A stretch of 64,000 nucleotides of DNA from Sodalis glossinidius str. 'morsitans' (GTDB taxonomy: Bacteria > Pseudomonadota > Gammaproteobacteria > Enterobacterales > Enterobacteriaceae), in the NCBI RefSeq assembly GCF_000010085.1, contig NC_007712.1, positions 2,790,001-2,854,000 on the forward strand, read 5' to 3'. How positions within the stretch are numbered: position 1 is the stretch's first letter; each line of letters starts with the position of its first letter. Shown one piece after another: positions 43,589-53,909 of the stretch. The notes under the pieces are model-generated. The model was not told the origin of the DNA. It searched no databases and was given only the letters and a program-made list of their open reading frames with translations. The position numbers and the translations under genes were made by a program.

Positions 43589-44029
43589 TTAAAACTCCCC
43601 AAGCAATTCATCGATTTTGATACAGTCAAACACCCAGGCCACCGTATTACCGACGTGGGCATTCTGCCAGTCGGGGAGCTTCTGAAATGCACCGCCGCGC
43701 GCCGTGGCGATATCCCCCGAAGCATGATTACGTATCACAAAAACGTTGTTGCCCCAGAGGGACGAGGACTGACTCTGGGCGTTGTAGGCCAGCATCAGCT
43801 TTTTATTAACGGGCGAGTCTTTCAACAAATTAATCGTGATGGTGCCGGATTTTCGAGGGCTCAGGCTGTGCATCCCTTCGCCATCTGCGCCAATGGTCAT
43901 GGTGTTTTTTGCCTCGGTCATGGCCACCACAATCCCTTCTTCATCGTTTGCCGAGCCATAGCCGAGATCAATCACGCCCGTCGGCCCCGTCATTGACGCC
44001 GACACATCCATAAATGAATAAGTTGCCAT
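43589..44029 (-). CDS. Tail tube protein (DUF3277 type)
   Basis: 146 residues: TYSFMDVSASMTGPTGVIDL, GYGSANDEEGIVVAMTEAKN, TMTIGADGEGMHSLSPRKSG and KLMLAYNAQSQSS. This family follows the DUF3383 sheath gene in contractile-tail phages and forms the inner tube. Intact and in normal order. Confidence 0.85.
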   Translation of the reverse strand: MATYSFMDVSASMTGPTGVIDLGYGSANDEEGIVVAMTEAKNTMTIGADGEGMHSLSPRKSGTITINLLKDSPVNKKLMLAYNAQSQSSSLWGNNVFVIRNHASGDIATARGGAFQKLPDWQNAHVGNTVAWVFDCIKIDELLGEF

Positions 44030-44041
44030 AAATTATTTTCC

Positions 44042-45520
44042 TCAGCGAACCACGGTGATCAGCACATCCGCAAAATGCACGGCACCGGCGAGTTTACAGG
44101 CCACCTGGATCGGCGGTGCCTGACGTTTTTCACGGTCTGCCTGGGCCTGCGCCGCCATCGGCTGAATAAAGGCATAATACCCTTTGGTCAGCGTATCGCC
44201 CGGCGACAGTTGCCCGACCGCCCCGCTATTCCACACACCAGGCGCAATCAGACCGTTATTGACGGCCTGCGCCATCGACTGTTCAACGGAGGCCAACAGG
44301 CGGGTACCGCCAGCGTCGGTCTGTGGTACTTTGGTGGTACTGGTATACAGCAGGTTATAAAGATTGTTCTGCACGTAGTTTTGCAGCCAGTCGAGGCCGT
44401 GACGCTCATCAAAGAAATCGCCGTTCGCCATCACGCCTTCCTGCAAAATAGCCGTGTCGTTGTCATAGCGCACAAACACATTGCAGTTTTTCGCCGCCAG
44501 CGCATCCGCCTGAGACGTGCGCAACAGTTCAGCCTGGATATCCGGCTCCTGTTTGAACTTCAGGGTCAGGGTGGTGTTGTTAGCGCCAAAATTGACCGTA
44601 AAGGCCCGTCCGAACACTGAGGCGGCCGCATAAGGCGACGTGCTGGAATACTGCGTGAATACCCGTCCGGACTTGCCCTGCTTGAGTTGTGAGGCGATAT
44701 CGTCGGTTCGGCTAGCGTCAATAGTCGCCGTGTCCTGCGTGGTTACACCGAAAATACGTGATGTACTGCTGGCACTGATAAAGGCAGCAATGGCGGTAAT
44801 ATCATCCGCCGACAGAATGGCCGCAACGATAAGGCCGTACCAAGCGCTGGAAAAATCGGCCAACGTCGCAACCGCCTGCGCGGCGGTTTCACCGTCCATC
44901 CCTGCCACCGGTGCGGCGCCAGCCGCCTGTGATAACCCTGTCAGCGCGGAAAGATCAGTACCACTGTCTGGCGCAGTGGTAAATCCCACCGTGCTGCTCT
45001 TACCTGCCGTTGATGACGTCACCACAAACCGGCTATTGCTGGCATCCCATAACACAGTAGCGGTATTGATTTTTTCAGCAATTCGCTGCGCAACACCGTT
45101 CAGATTGGTCTCTCTCGATAAATCCACGCCCTTAATAGTGATTGCTTTTCCATTGACGGTGATTTTCATCGCGCCATCGGTAACAATGGTGAAGCGACTG
45201 ATTTTCGCCTGTTCTGCGGTCAATATCGCGCCGCGCAGCAGGCCCGCAGAGGCTTCATTGCCCCAACGCCCGATAAACAGGTCGACTGGACGGGGAGATT
45301 GCTGGTAATACAGTGACGCCGCCTGGTACTCCGGCGCACCAGTACCAAAATCGGTCGCAACCTCTTCAATGGATGAGTATGCCCGCAGTCGTTCAAGGGG
45401 GTCGATGACCGATGAGGTGCCCATAATGAGCAATGCGCCGAAATTCCGTGCGCTGGCCGCACGCGACGACATATCGACAGTGACGTTGACCACTCTCGAT
45501 ACAGGTAAGCCCTGTGACAT
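44042..45520 (-). CDS. Tail sheath protein (DUF3383 type)
   Basis: 492 residues, full length: MSQGLPVSRVVNVTVDMSSR, NFGALLIMGTSSVIDPLERL, YQAASLYYQQSPRPVDLFIG and the C-terminal LAGAVHFADVLITVVR. The sheath contracts to drive the tube through the envelope. Presence of sheath, tube and J-like wedge shows element 2 derives from a myovirus-type phage. Intact. Confidence 0.9.
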   Translation of the reverse strand: MSQGLPVSRVVNVTVDMSSRAASARNFGALLIMGTSSVIDPLERLRAYSSIEEVATDFGTGAPEYQAASLYYQQSPRPVDLFIGRWGNEASAGLLRGAILTAEQAKISRFTIVTDGAMKITVNGKAITIKGVDLSRETNLNGVAQRIAEKINTATVLWDASNSRFVVTSSTAGKSSTVGFTTAPDSGTDLSALTGLSQAAGAAPVAGMDGETAAQAVATLADFSSAWYGLIVAAILSADDITAIAAFISASSTSRIFGVTTQDTATIDASRTDDIASQLKQGKSGRVFTQYSSTSPYAAASVFGRAFTVNFGANNTTLTLKFKQEPDIQAELLRTSQADALAAKNCNVFVRYDNDTAILQEGVMANGDFFDERHGLDWLQNYVQNNLYNLLYTSTTKVPQTDAGGTRLLASVEQSMAQAVNNGLIAPGVWNSGAVGQLSPGDTLTKGYYAFIQPMAAQAQADREKRQAPPIQVACKLAGAVHFADVLITVVR

Positions 45521-45523
45521 AGT

Positions 45524-46072
45524 TTATTCTCCGGAAAGGGTAAAGGGCGCGTCTATCAGCGATCGGATGTTGTATTCGCGTACCACTTTACGACGCAGGC
45601 GCACGGTAACATCGTACCGGCGCACCCACTGGGTGTTGATGAGTTCGGGAAACGGGATAATAGGGCTGTAACCTGCGAGCGACAGCCCCTGGGTGTTCAG
45701 TTCCGCATTATTCTGAGTCACCGTGATACCATCACGAAAACGGGTGGCGTACTGCTGTCCTGCCGGACCATAAAAGGACGCCAGGCATTCAATCGTCTCA
45801 TGCCGCCAGAGTCCAGTGTTTTCTTCAGTCTGGTTAACAAATGCCGGATTATCGTCACACGGCATATCCACTACGCCGAAAGCACACCAGTTAACGTCTG
45901 CGGGCGGAATATCGGGCGGCTCTGGTTGCCATCTGGCAATAACACGTTTAGCCGTCAGCAAGGTAATGTTGCGCACCCACTGGCTTAGTAGCTTGTCCAA
46001 TTCCTCGTAGTAAACCGGATCGCTGCCGTTGGGTGTCAGCCAACCCCGTTCGGTACTGGCGTTATTGCTCAA
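45524..46072 (-). CDS. Phage neck/collar protein (LIC_12616-like)
   Basis: 182 residues. TTG 46072 is chosen because GGAGG lies 8 bases upstream and the preceding gene ends at 46062. STERGWLTPNGSDPVYYEEL, ITLLTAKRVIARWQPEPPDI, AFGVVDMPCDD and TQWVRRYDVTVRLRRKVVRE match a protein encoded just before the sheath in this phage group. Probably a tail-terminator or collar part. Intact. Confidence 0.7.
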   Translation of the reverse strand: MSNNASTERGWLTPNGSDPVYYEELDKLLSQWVRNITLLTAKRVIARWQPEPPDIPPADVNWCAFGVVDMPCDDNPAFVNQTEENTGLWRHETIECLASFYGPAGQQYATRFRDGITVTQNNAELNTQGLSLAGYSPIIPFPELINTQWVRRYDVTVRLRRKVVREYNIRSLIDAPFTLSGE

Positions 46073-46451
46073 CAGGAATACCTCCATCAAACGGCAGCAA
46101 TTCACAATGCGCCTGCACAAAGCCTGCACCGTAAGCGGTATAGGGATCGACAAACGTCACGCGATAATCCCGACCCTGATAAGTCACAATGTCAGCGTCA
46201 CGCGCTGTCTGCCCCTGCGTCAGCCGTTCAGTGGTCACAATCAGAATAGCGCCACTGATGAGGGTCCCCGCCTCCATGCGGCGGCTTTCGAGCGATTTGT
46301 CTACGGTGACAACGCCTGAAAATCGCGTGGTAGTATGCGTGTTATGCCCAAATCCGTCATCGTCAACAGATCGGACGCGACGGGTAACCGTTAGCGTGGT
46401 GTCGCAGAAATCAGGGTCAAAAAGAATGTCAGTAACATCAAGATCCGGCAT
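46062..46451 (-). CDS. Head-tail connector/neck protein
   Basis: 129 residues: DVTDILFDPDFCDTTLTVTR, HTTTRFSGVVTVDKSLESRR, ERLTQGQTARDADIVTYQGR and DYRVTFVDPYTAYGAGFVQA. Small beta-rich protein in the neck gene position (between the gp10-like gene and the collar gene), overlapping both neighbours. Intact; role inferred from place. Confidence 0.6.
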   Translation of the reverse strand: MPDLDVTDILFDPDFCDTTLTVTRRVRSVDDDGFGHNTHTTTRFSGVVTVDKSLESRRMEAGTLISGAILIVTTERLTQGQTARDADIVTYQGRDYRVTFVDPYTAYGAGFVQAHCELLPFDGGIPVEQ

Positions 46452-46986
46452 TTTTATCCCTCACGATGTAAGTGATCGACCGACGATACTGCCCGGTATC
46501 AATCAGTGGTCTGGCATTCGCGTTATCTGGGGCATTGCCTGCTGCACGGCTTGCCAGTTCTGCTTGCGCCCCCTTTCGACCCTGATGAGCGCGAGCCGCG
46601 AGCGTACTGGAGGCCAGTGGTATAAAGTGAGAGGTGGTAATAAAACGCCTTACCCCATCCGCCGCCGTAGCTCCCGCCTGATTAAGCAATCTCTCGGCGC
46701 CCGATATATTGCCGCCAAGCGTAAAAAGCGCGGCCTGTTTCAACAGGGGGAGCGTTTTATCCTGTACCGATTTAACGCCGGGTTGCAGATGGGGTCTGGC
46801 CGGAATATTCTGCGCCGGAGAGCCATGTTCATTGATATAGCCAATGCCGGCATTGCCGAAGGGGACATCATCACGCGCAGAGTCAGCGGCGGGAATGCCC
46901 ACCAACACATCTCGGTTACCGAGCGTTTTAAGCGCCTCCAGAAGGGATTGCGCCTTGTCTGCCCTCATAATGACACCGCTTTTCAT
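46438..46986 (-). CDS. Tail completion/neck protein (HK97 gp10-like)
   Basis: 182 residues (or 176 from ATG 46968). KAQSLLEALKTLGNRDVLVG, IPFG-type loop FGNAGIGYINEHGSPAQNIP, ARPHLQPGVKSVQDK and PLIDTGQYRRSITYIVRDKN are the family hallmarks: a viable-epitope segment NEHG, PARPF-like motif and LIDTGxxRxSITY. Overlaps the next gene by 14 bases. Intact. Confidence 0.75.
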   Translation of the reverse strand: MKSGVIMRADKAQSLLEALKTLGNRDVLVGIPAADSARDDVPFGNAGIGYINEHGSPAQNIPARPHLQPGVKSVQDKTLPLLKQAALFTLGGNISGAERLLNQAGATAADGVRRFITTSHFIPLASSTLAARAHQGRKGAQAELASRAAGNAPDNANARPLIDTGQYRRSITYIVRDKNAGS

Positions 46987-47390
46987 AGCTGGATGCCTCC
47001 TGCGCCAAACATCATAATCAACTGCCAGAACTCAGCCCCGTAACGGGTATAGTTCCAGAAGCCCGCATCGGGGTTTAACGTGGCTCCCGTGTCATAACTG
47101 ACGCTGACTTTATCAACCGATTTAGACGAGGCCACACCCCCCGATGCACCTCCCGCTCCACCCGTCGCCATCGCTTTGCTATCAGCCGCCCACAACACCA
47201 TGTAGTGCGCAACAAAAAGCCCAACAAAGTAAGGAAACAGATCCTTACTCGTGAACTTCTCGCTGAGCAGCACATCAGCCAGGTTCAGGAGAAACTCGAT
47301 GTGTGTTTTCGGGTATTTGGCAGGATCAGCGAACTGAGGAAAGTTGTCACGAAAATTGGTCACCGAGGGTAGCGTGCTATTTCTGCTCAT
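46983..47390 (-). CDS. DUF4054 head-completion protein
   Basis: 135 residues: SVTNFRDNFPQFADPAKYPK, THIEFLLNLADVLLSEKFTS, YFVGLFVAHYMVLWAADSKA and a Gly-rich insert. The family lies between major capsid and gp10-like genes in this phage type and corresponds to a head-tail adaptor. Intact; 10 bases upstream is the capsid pseudogene's end. Confidence 0.78.
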   Translation of the reverse strand: MSRNSTLPSVTNFRDNFPQFADPAKYPKTHIEFLLNLADVLLSEKFTSKDLFPYFVGLFVAHYMVLWAADSKAMATGGAGGASGGVASSKSVDKVSVSYDTGATLNPDAGFWNYTRYGAEFWQLIMMFGAGGIQL

Positions 47391-47399
47391 AAGCCATCA

Positions 47400-48391
47400 T
47401 CAAAAGCCCCGGAAGGGGCTGTCTGTCAAAGACCGTCCAGGGTAGGCAAGGGTTTTGGGATAAACCGGCTCCACTGCACCCAGTTTGCCGTAGTAGGTCA
47501 CAATCTGCCACAGCCCACGGTACTGGATAGGAATACTCTGCAACGGCACCATCGGGAAACGGACAAACTTCATATCTTTGGTGTAGGCCACGGCGCGATC
47601 GGTGTTTTTCGCCCCCACCCCTTTCAGCCATTTCACCGCACGGATATTGAGTGGTACACCGTTCTGGTGGTAAGCAATGGGTGTTGGTGGTCAGGTAGGT
47701 CAGCAAAGACTGATTTCCCGCGGAGGACACGATCACGCTGGCCAGATAAGCATACTGCTCTGGCGGCAGCAGCAGGTCGGTCGGCACCACAGAATAGGCC
47801 GACGCTTTCCAGGCCGCATTCAGCAGATCATTGATACTATTTCGGATATCATCAGGGGATCCGCCCGCCCAGCGTTTTGCCGCCGTCACGGTATTGATGC
47901 CGCTCTGGTTGACCAGACCCGCGACCCCGTTGGCCCCCAGCGTCTTATCGCCAATGTAGACCTGCTCATCCGTATCCATATTCCACTTCAATTGCATGCC
48001 GGCGTATTTCTGCGTGTCAATCGGCGGCCGTCCTGCCTGCTGTGCGGCGGCAAGCTCAAGGACCGTCCAGCCAAGCTCCATCCCCCCACAGATTCAGTGT
48101 ACGGAAGCTGCGTTCAATATTAACGTTAACACCGGCAATGGCAGTGGATTACTGGGCAATCCAGTTTTTCCCGTTCGGGTTAGCGGCACTGCCCGCGGCG
48201 CCAAACTGCGTATTGGTCCAGCTGGAAATTTCATCCGCGATCGACACGTCTGTGCGCAAATCAATGTCACGGCTCCAGGTATATTGAACCAGGGGTTCAT
48301 TGAGTGTTTGATCCAGTCGCTCCAGTTCACCGACAAGAAAAATGCCGGTACTGTCGTGCGTGGCCCGGTCGAATGTCTGCATATTTTGCAT
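47400..48391 (-). pseudogene. Major capsid protein (DUF2184 type), broken three times
   Basis: ATG 48391. MQNMQTFDRATHDSTGIFLV, GELERLDQTLNEPLVQYTWS and ADEISSWTNTQFGAAGSA lead to an in-frame TAA at 48149. NIERSFRTLNLWG follows, a G-run adds one base, then GWTVLELAAAQQAGRPPIDT and KWNMDTDEQVYIGDKTLGAN. Near 47670 a further shift leads to KWLKGVGAKNTDRAVAYTKD and IPIQYRGLWQIVTYYGKLGA to the stop. No capsid can be made. Confidence 0.88.
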
Positions 48392-48400
48392 AAGGATCCC

Positions 48401-48925
48401 TTAAATCTTATACGAGATTTCTACATTGCCGTCCGCATCACCCTGACCGATGAAAAAGGCGTAGGGCATAACAACGGTATTAATCAACGGCTTGTCGGCA
48501 GTGCCGGTGTTTTCTTCGGCCGCCAGCACGGCGCCTAGAGGACTTTCTGTGCTCGGATTGGCATTACGGATATAGACCGGCGCACCTTTGGTAATGACTG
48601 TTGCGTCACTGCCGACATTGACGGTCATGTACCCACGTTTCAGGATGTCACCGGTATAGCCAAACCCGTTGCCCAGCAGATAAGCTTTGTCCGGTACACT
48701 CTGCGTAGGATAAGGACGGACGAATATCCCCTGGATTTTGTCAGCGGTGTCTCCCGCGGATAACGGCACAAAGAACGCGCCATCATACTTGCCCGCCAGA
48801 CCGTAAGAGGGAAACGCACTGTTGGCGTCAGATTTCAGTACGGCAGGTTCGGTGGTCAGATCCTGAGGACGTGACACGGCGCCAGCAAAGCCCACGCCCA
48901 TTCGTGTCAGAATTGCATTACTCAT
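48401..48925 (-). CDS. Capsid decoration/structural protein
   Basis: 174 residues: MGVGFAGAVSRPQDLTTEPA, FPSYGLAGKYDGAFFVPLSA, IQGIFVRPYPTQSVPDKAYL and KGAPVYIRNANPSTESPLGA. Located between protease and major capsid gene, where such phages encode a head-decoration or structural protein. Intact. Confidence 0.6.
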   Translation of the reverse strand: MSNAILTRMGVGFAGAVSRPQDLTTEPAVLKSDANSAFPSYGLAGKYDGAFFVPLSAGDTADKIQGIFVRPYPTQSVPDKAYLLGNGFGYTGDILKRGYMTVNVGSDATVITKGAPVYIRNANPSTESPLGAVLAAEENTGTADKPLINTVVMPYAFFIGQGDADGNVEISYKI

Positions 48926-48928
48926 CGA

Positions 48929-50143
48929 TTATTTACTCCGTTTTTCCCAGAATTCGCGGTGGCGAGCGTTCATGGCTTCAAGGGTACTGGCAGTACTGCG
49001 GTGAGCATCAGCGGTCCTGACACTCAGATTGCGGCTTTTAGCCAGCTCAGCAACGGCATTAAACGCCATATCGACGGTGGGGTGGTTCATTTTACGGATG
49101 TCCGCATCCCCGACAATCTGACGTACTAACGCCTGATCTGCAGAGGCCAGTACGTCACGTTTGAAATCAGTCGCTTTCATTTTGCGATCCAGATTAATGC
49201 CCGGCTGAATAAGCTCGGCCTGATAAGCCGCATCGCCGGTCGCCTTCTCCTCCGTCTCGTCGTCCTCGTCATCCGCATCGCCTGTGATGCCCTTATCGTC
49301 CTTATCACCGTCACCTGTGCGGCCTTCCAGCTTGTCCAGGCGGGCCATGATGGTTTTTATGTAAGACGGCACCGCTTCACTTTCGTCCGCCGTGGGCTCC
49401 ACACTGATTTTCGCCTCAGGCGACAGGGGCTGTTGAGGTGGCAAGTTAATGTTGATGACGCCGGGTTGATTCGTCTGCATCGCCTGTGATGGTGCGAGGC
49501 ACATTCTGCATCAGTTCAGCCGTGGTGTCGGCGTCGCCCGTTTTAATGGCACTTCTGAGCTTCTGATACCAGCTCTGATGACATTTGCTCATTGTGAAAC
49601 TGTCTCTATCGAGCAGATAATTCCGGCTCTGCCTTTAGGGACAAGAGCCACATGATTACCGGTGATCTGGTACTGTATTGCCTTACCGGGTCCGGTTTGC
49701 CTGTACTTCGCATCATAGCCGCAGGACACCTCTCGCAGGCCGCTATCGATAACCTTTATCGCTATCTCGTCCTTGATAATAAGGTCGGCGATCAGTAACC
49801 CCGACGGCTCATCGTCCCCCTGGCGAATATTGCTGACATGGCCTACGGCCAGTTCGCGCCAGTTCTCGGTATCAACGAACAGAATATTGCCAAGGTCATC
49901 TTCAGGATGAAGCTGGGTGACGGCCATGCCTTCAAACGAGGCCATTGCCTCCGGACTGAAAACCTCATCGGCCATCCGCTCAACAACGATTTCTCCGTCA
50001 GCGTCGGGTTCAAGCTCAGGGAAGTCGGCGGCACCGTAGAGCTGTTTTCCGGTGCGGGCTATCGGCACGTCCTTGCACAACATACTGCCGTCCGACATGC
50101 GATAGCGCGTATCACCCAGTTGGGAGTTAAAAAGATATTTCAT
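48929..50143 (-). pseudogene. Prohead protease/scaffold (DUF2213 type), frameshifted
   Basis: ATG 50143: MKYLFNSQLGDTRYRMSDGS, MASFEGMAVTQLHPEDDLGN, IKVIDSGLREVSCGYDAKYR and GNHVALVPKGRAGIICS, the DUF2213 protease part, stopping at 49589. An overlapping frame from ATG 49593 gives KCHQSWYQKLRSAIKTGDAD. After a slip near 49480 the scaffold-like acidic part VININLPPQQPLSPEAKISV and the coiled end LEAMNARHREFWEKRSK follow to 48929. Confidence 0.78.
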
Positions 50144-50173
50144 GGGTTACCTGCTATTCAGGCGAGAATGAAT

Positions 50174-50964
50174 TTAGAGGCGGGGAAAAATGATTTCTTT
50201 ATAACAGCGGCAGTTCGGCAGCTCTCCGGCATGGCCAGTCATACCGTCAAGCGTTGGCGGTTTTCCCCACGTAACGAATTTGCCTTCCATCTGCCGATGT
50301 GAATGACGGACATCACCATCGCCAGCGGTGCGCCATAGATAGCCCTCAGATCCAATAGCCCGCGCTCGGGCCTGATCTAACGCGCCTGTTGCCCGTCCCA
50401 GCTCTGTGCGGGCGATAAGGTTTGCGCGGGATTTGCCACATCGCCGGATGACATGATGTCTTCAGCAAAAGGCGTTGCACGGCACCCGGTTATCACGGCT
50501 TCAATCGCCTTATTCTGAATGTCATACACCCTGTCTGCGGCTATAAGTGGCAACGATTTGATGTACTTAACCTGCTCAGCAACAATCGACTGCATGACCT
50601 GCCCCACCGGGGTGTTGCTCAGACTATGACGTAACGCTCGACTGATATTCTGACTGTGCTGACGCCACACCTTTTCGTTTTGCCGGCCAATCTCTAACGC
50701 GAAGCGCTCTGCAACCCGATTCGCCCACGGGGTTATCAGCTCGCTGTAGTGCGCCAACGCCGCCATGATGTCGATAACGCTAGCGTTTGAACCATCGTAA
50801 CGGCCATTGACGGTGTCGCCCACGGCCTGCGCTATCTTGCGTAGGCTGGTTCGATAACGGCTCTGTGCCTGTCTGCTGCGGCTTCGGGTGATCAGGTTCG
50901 CCGAGGCCTGGCGGCGCTTCGTCTTCCGCATCCTCAATATCCTCATCGGTAATTGACGCACCAA
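50174..50964 (-). pseudogene. Mu F-like head morphogenesis protein (SPP1 gp7 type), frameshifted
   Basis: RYRTSLRKIAQAVGDTVNGR, HYSELITPWANRVAERFALE, QHSQNISRALRHSLSNTPVG and PLIAADRVYDIQNKAIEAVI form the family core. Frame is lost near 50385, and the characteristic C-terminal motif GDGDVRHSHRQMEGKFVTWG, HAGELPNCRCYKEIIFP follows in another frame to 50174, so a short deletion separates them. It overlaps the 3' end of the portal gene. Confidence 0.8.
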
Positions 50965-52249
50965 TGCCGGTCACATCTGACGTTTCACGTAAATCCGTCA
51001 TCCCCGCTTTGAGCGTCATTAATCCCGCATCAACCGCCGATGTGATGGCATTAACCGTATTGACGGCGACCGTTGAGCGATCCACATCGGACATCTGCCA
51101 CAGGGGATTAAACCCAAACGTGAAGTCTTCCGGCAGTGGACCGCCACACGCCGAGCGGTGCATAATTTCGAGCAACTTACGTAATGGCTGGCGCAGTCGG
51201 CGCTCCTGCTGGGTGCTGATATTGTCGTAATAGTTCGCCAGATCCGCATCCCCGGTAGAAAAACCTTTGGGAGACTGACCAAACAGGCGCACCAGGGGGA
51301 TCCCGACAGCACCGCTGATCTGTTCAGCAAACTGGCTAATCACATTGTCCAAACCAGAGAAATTGTACTGATGGGTTTCAAACTCATCCTCACTGTCCAT
51401 GAGGGTCATTCCCTCATTACTTTGAAACTGGCGTATCATATTCATATTTTTCATCAGTGACTCGAATGCCGGGCCACCAATATTGATAAGCTGACGCAAT
51501 TCCTTGACTTTGTAGGTACGAAGATGCGCTTTATACACCAGCTGTGCGGCCCCCATGGTCGCGCTGTCAAAGGCTGTCAGCCGGTCCAAATCCGCTCAAC
51601 AACAGACATGCCCCACTCGTTTTCCGTCAGGGCCTGCTGATACGGCAGCGTCACACCGTCAAATCGAATTAATCGGCTGTGATGAATGCGCCAGGCGGGG
51701 ATCCCCGTTGCGGTAGTCACAACATCGTAACATTCTGGTTTTCCCAGGTGTGGCCCCATTTCCTTAATACGGCGACTGAGGTTAGGGTTGATCATTCAGC
51801 GGTCGAGCGGCAGGATGCCTTTAAACTGTCCTTCGCCAATAGTTTCCAACCTGAGCGGCGTAAATAGGGGCCTGTCCCTCAATCATGATAAAGCCAACCG
51901 CGCCACCATAAAGACGTGACCACTTGATGATGTCATTCAGCCGATCCCATATTTCCAGCTCATCAAACAGCGATTCCAGAATACCGCGCGCCTGGGGTTC
52001 AATCTCAGAGGTAATGCGTATGCCCTTGCGGGTCATATCGTCAGCGATGGCATCGACTGCTGAGCCAATAATTGCTGATGACCGGTAAGCCCATTCAATC
52101 TGCAGGCGGTTACGGCTGGTGAAATTCGCCCGGTAAGTCGATGCCGCATGTTGGGTAGCCTGCTGCAGGCCAACGCGGGCGATAAAGTTGTCATAGCTGT
52201 CCGCCGTCGCCTGACTGACGTCCACGCGGCTTCTGTTTTTTCGTGACAT
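50780..52249 (-). pseudogene. Portal protein (DUF1073 type), stop and frameshifts
   Basis: ATG 52249. SYDNFIARVGLQQATQHAAS, LQIEWAYRSSAIIGSAVDAI, DLNDIIKWSRLYGGAVGF-like core, with a slip near 51830. EGQFKGILPLDR ends in TGA and continues in frame with NPNLSRRIKEMGPHLGKPEC, PAWRIHHSRLIRFDGVTLPY and ERIWTG, then shifts near 51585 into KAHLRTYKVKELRQLINIGG and QISGAVGIPLVRLFGQSPKG. The complete fold is readable but no single frame survives. Confidence 0.85.
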
Positions 52250-52270
52250 AATGCCTCACGCTGTTGATGA

Positions 52271-53512
52271 TTATTTACGCCCTAATGCTATCCAGGTCCC
52301 AAACCCACCCCTTGCCGTAATATAGCCATCAAGGCCGTAGCGAATGGCGTCCCAGCAGTGGTTATAGGCGTCGACGATGACAGGGAGAACGTCGCCTGTG
52401 ATACGGTCGGTTTTGTAGGCGTACAATCGCGCTTCTTTAGCGGTTTCTTTGCAGCAAGGGTGAATGACTATCTTTTCAAATCCTCGCAGGTAAGTGATGC
52501 CGTCTTCCACGCTGCCCTGCCACTTGACAGCCGCATCGATGTTAAATCCCTGACGGGATAGCCAGCTTATGGTTTCCGGTCTCGACGAATCACCTTTAAT
52601 CGGCCATCGTCTGACTTCGGGGATCGCATCATAAAATTGGGGCATTTCATCCAGTTCAACGCCAACACCGTAAGCCTCGTATTCAATGTAGAGTCGGTTA
52701 TCCAGTATGAACATGCGTATCAGCGTATTTGGATCTTGCGCAAAGCCAAAATCGGCACCAAAGAACAGCCGATCGGCCTGCTTCCACAGATCATCCGGGA
52801 ACGTTTCAAACACATATTTCCCACTCATGACCTGCTTATTAGCGTTTTCCAGATACGCGCCTTCCCAAATCCAGGCATAGGTTGCCGAGTCAAGCATACG
52901 GAGGTCCCGCTGCCTCACTTGCTCAAGCACACTGTGAAACCATGGATTATCCATGTAGTTCATTTCAACCGCGATAATGGCGTCATCACTATCCTTGCGA
53001 AATCGCTTATCGGTCGCGCTACCCTCTGTCTCAGGGTTCCATGTTACCCATACTTCAGAGCCAGGCTCTCGTACGGTGGGATCGAGTTTCTGCCAGGCTA
53101 TTTCGCTAACGGTTTCAGCCTCATCCACCCAGCACAGCAGAATACGTGCTTTCGATTTGATACTGTCAAGATTATGCCGAAGTCCACTGAACACATAGCT
53201 CACTCGCCTGTCGAGGGTGCGAATGTATTTTTCACCGATATCAAAGTGAGCCGCCAGCCATGGCACTGACTGTATTGCCAGTTTCACTTCCTGCATACTC
53301 GACTCTTCCAGCGAGTTCATAAACTCACGCGCGCAAAGTATGACGCCTGACTCACTGTTTCTTGCTGCCTGATAAGCCTTAACCGCCGTCATTAGCGCAA
53401 AGATGCGCGTTTTTGCACTGCCACGCCCACCGTATGCACAGCGATAACGTTTATTGGGCACAGTGAATAATGGGACAAGTTTTGCTGGAATAGGCAGTTG
53501 CACACTATTCAT
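52271..53512 (-). CDS. Terminase large subunit (PBSX/Terminase_3 type)
   Basis: 413 residues, intact. ATPase: Walker A-like YGGRGSAKTRIFAL, Walker B ILLCWVDEAETV, coupling region WNPETEGSATDKRF. Nuclease: FFGADFGFAQDPNTLIRMFI with the first catalytic Asp, later KGDSSRPETISWL and the final VDAYNHCWDAIRYGLDGY. It powers DNA translocation and cuts concatemers. Overlaps the small subunit by 8 bases. Confidence 0.93.
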   Translation of the reverse strand: MNSVQLPIPAKLVPLFTVPNKRYRCAYGGRGSAKTRIFALMTAVKAYQAARNSESGVILCAREFMNSLEESSMQEVKLAIQSVPWLAAHFDIGEKYIRTLDRRVSYVFSGLRHNLDSIKSKARILLCWVDEAETVSEIAWQKLDPTVREPGSEVWVTWNPETEGSATDKRFRKDSDDAIIAVEMNYMDNPWFHSVLEQVRQRDLRMLDSATYAWIWEGAYLENANKQVMSGKYVFETFPDDLWKQADRLFFGADFGFAQDPNTLIRMFILDNRLYIEYEAYGVGVELDEMPQFYDAIPEVRRWPIKGDSSRPETISWLSRQGFNIDAAVKWQGSVEDGITYLRGFEKIVIHPCCKETAKEARLYAYKTDRITGDVLPVIVDAYNHCWDAIRYGLDGYITARGGFGTWIALGRK

Positions 53513-53909
53513 GCTTTGCTTCTACCGGTACAAGCTGAATCATCGTTGGGCTAATGGCCATGCTGCCATCTGAAGATTTATTATCGACTTCTTGTTTGTC
53601 CGAATAGCCATGATTCGCTAGCATCAACTTTGTGATTGTGGCGTTGAAATCCCCGGTCAGCCCTTTGTTGATGAGCCTGTTTTCCTGCAACGTTTTTATG
53701 GCTTCTAACGTGCAAGAAAACTCTTCATTTTCTCTTGCATAAGCCTGGGCAGTGACCCTACTGATACCGAGGTAACAGGCAAGACCGGCAACGCTCGGGA
53801 CCACATCGCCAACCGTTTCATAGCCACCCATTAAATATTCGTTTGCCTTCGTCAGGCTCTCGGCAAACTTACTCGGGCGACCGACTTTATTTTTTGTTTG
53901 TCGTCCCAT
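53505..53909 (-). CDS. Terminase small subunit / DNA-packaging protein
   Basis: 134 residues: KNKVGRPSKFAESLTKANEY, SVAGLACYLGISRVTAQAYA (helix-turn-helix), TLEAIKTLQENRLINKGLTG and KLMLANHGYSDKQE. It recognises the packaging site and loads the large subunit. ATG 53909 overlaps the Rz1 gene by 23 bases. Different in type from the HK97-like remnant of element 1. Intact. Confidence 0.85.
   Translation of the reverse strand: MGRQTKNKVGRPSKFAESLTKANEYLMGGYETVGDVVPSVAGLACYLGISRVTAQAYARENEEFSCTLEAIKTLQENRLINKGLTGDFNATITKLMLANHGYSDKQEVDNKSSDGSMAISPTMIQLVPVEAKHE

Noticed and set aside
46189..47043. 284-codon plus-strand frame opposite the neck genes
   Set aside because: It overlaps four well-supported, overlapping minus-strand phage genes in normal order, so it is an antisense artefact.
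12423..52249. Stop-codon reassignment (recoding) in the prophages
   Set aside because: In-frame stops include TAA, TAG and TGA in about equal measure, intact genes use all three as terminators, and many genes also carry frameshifts. Simple gene decay explains this better.
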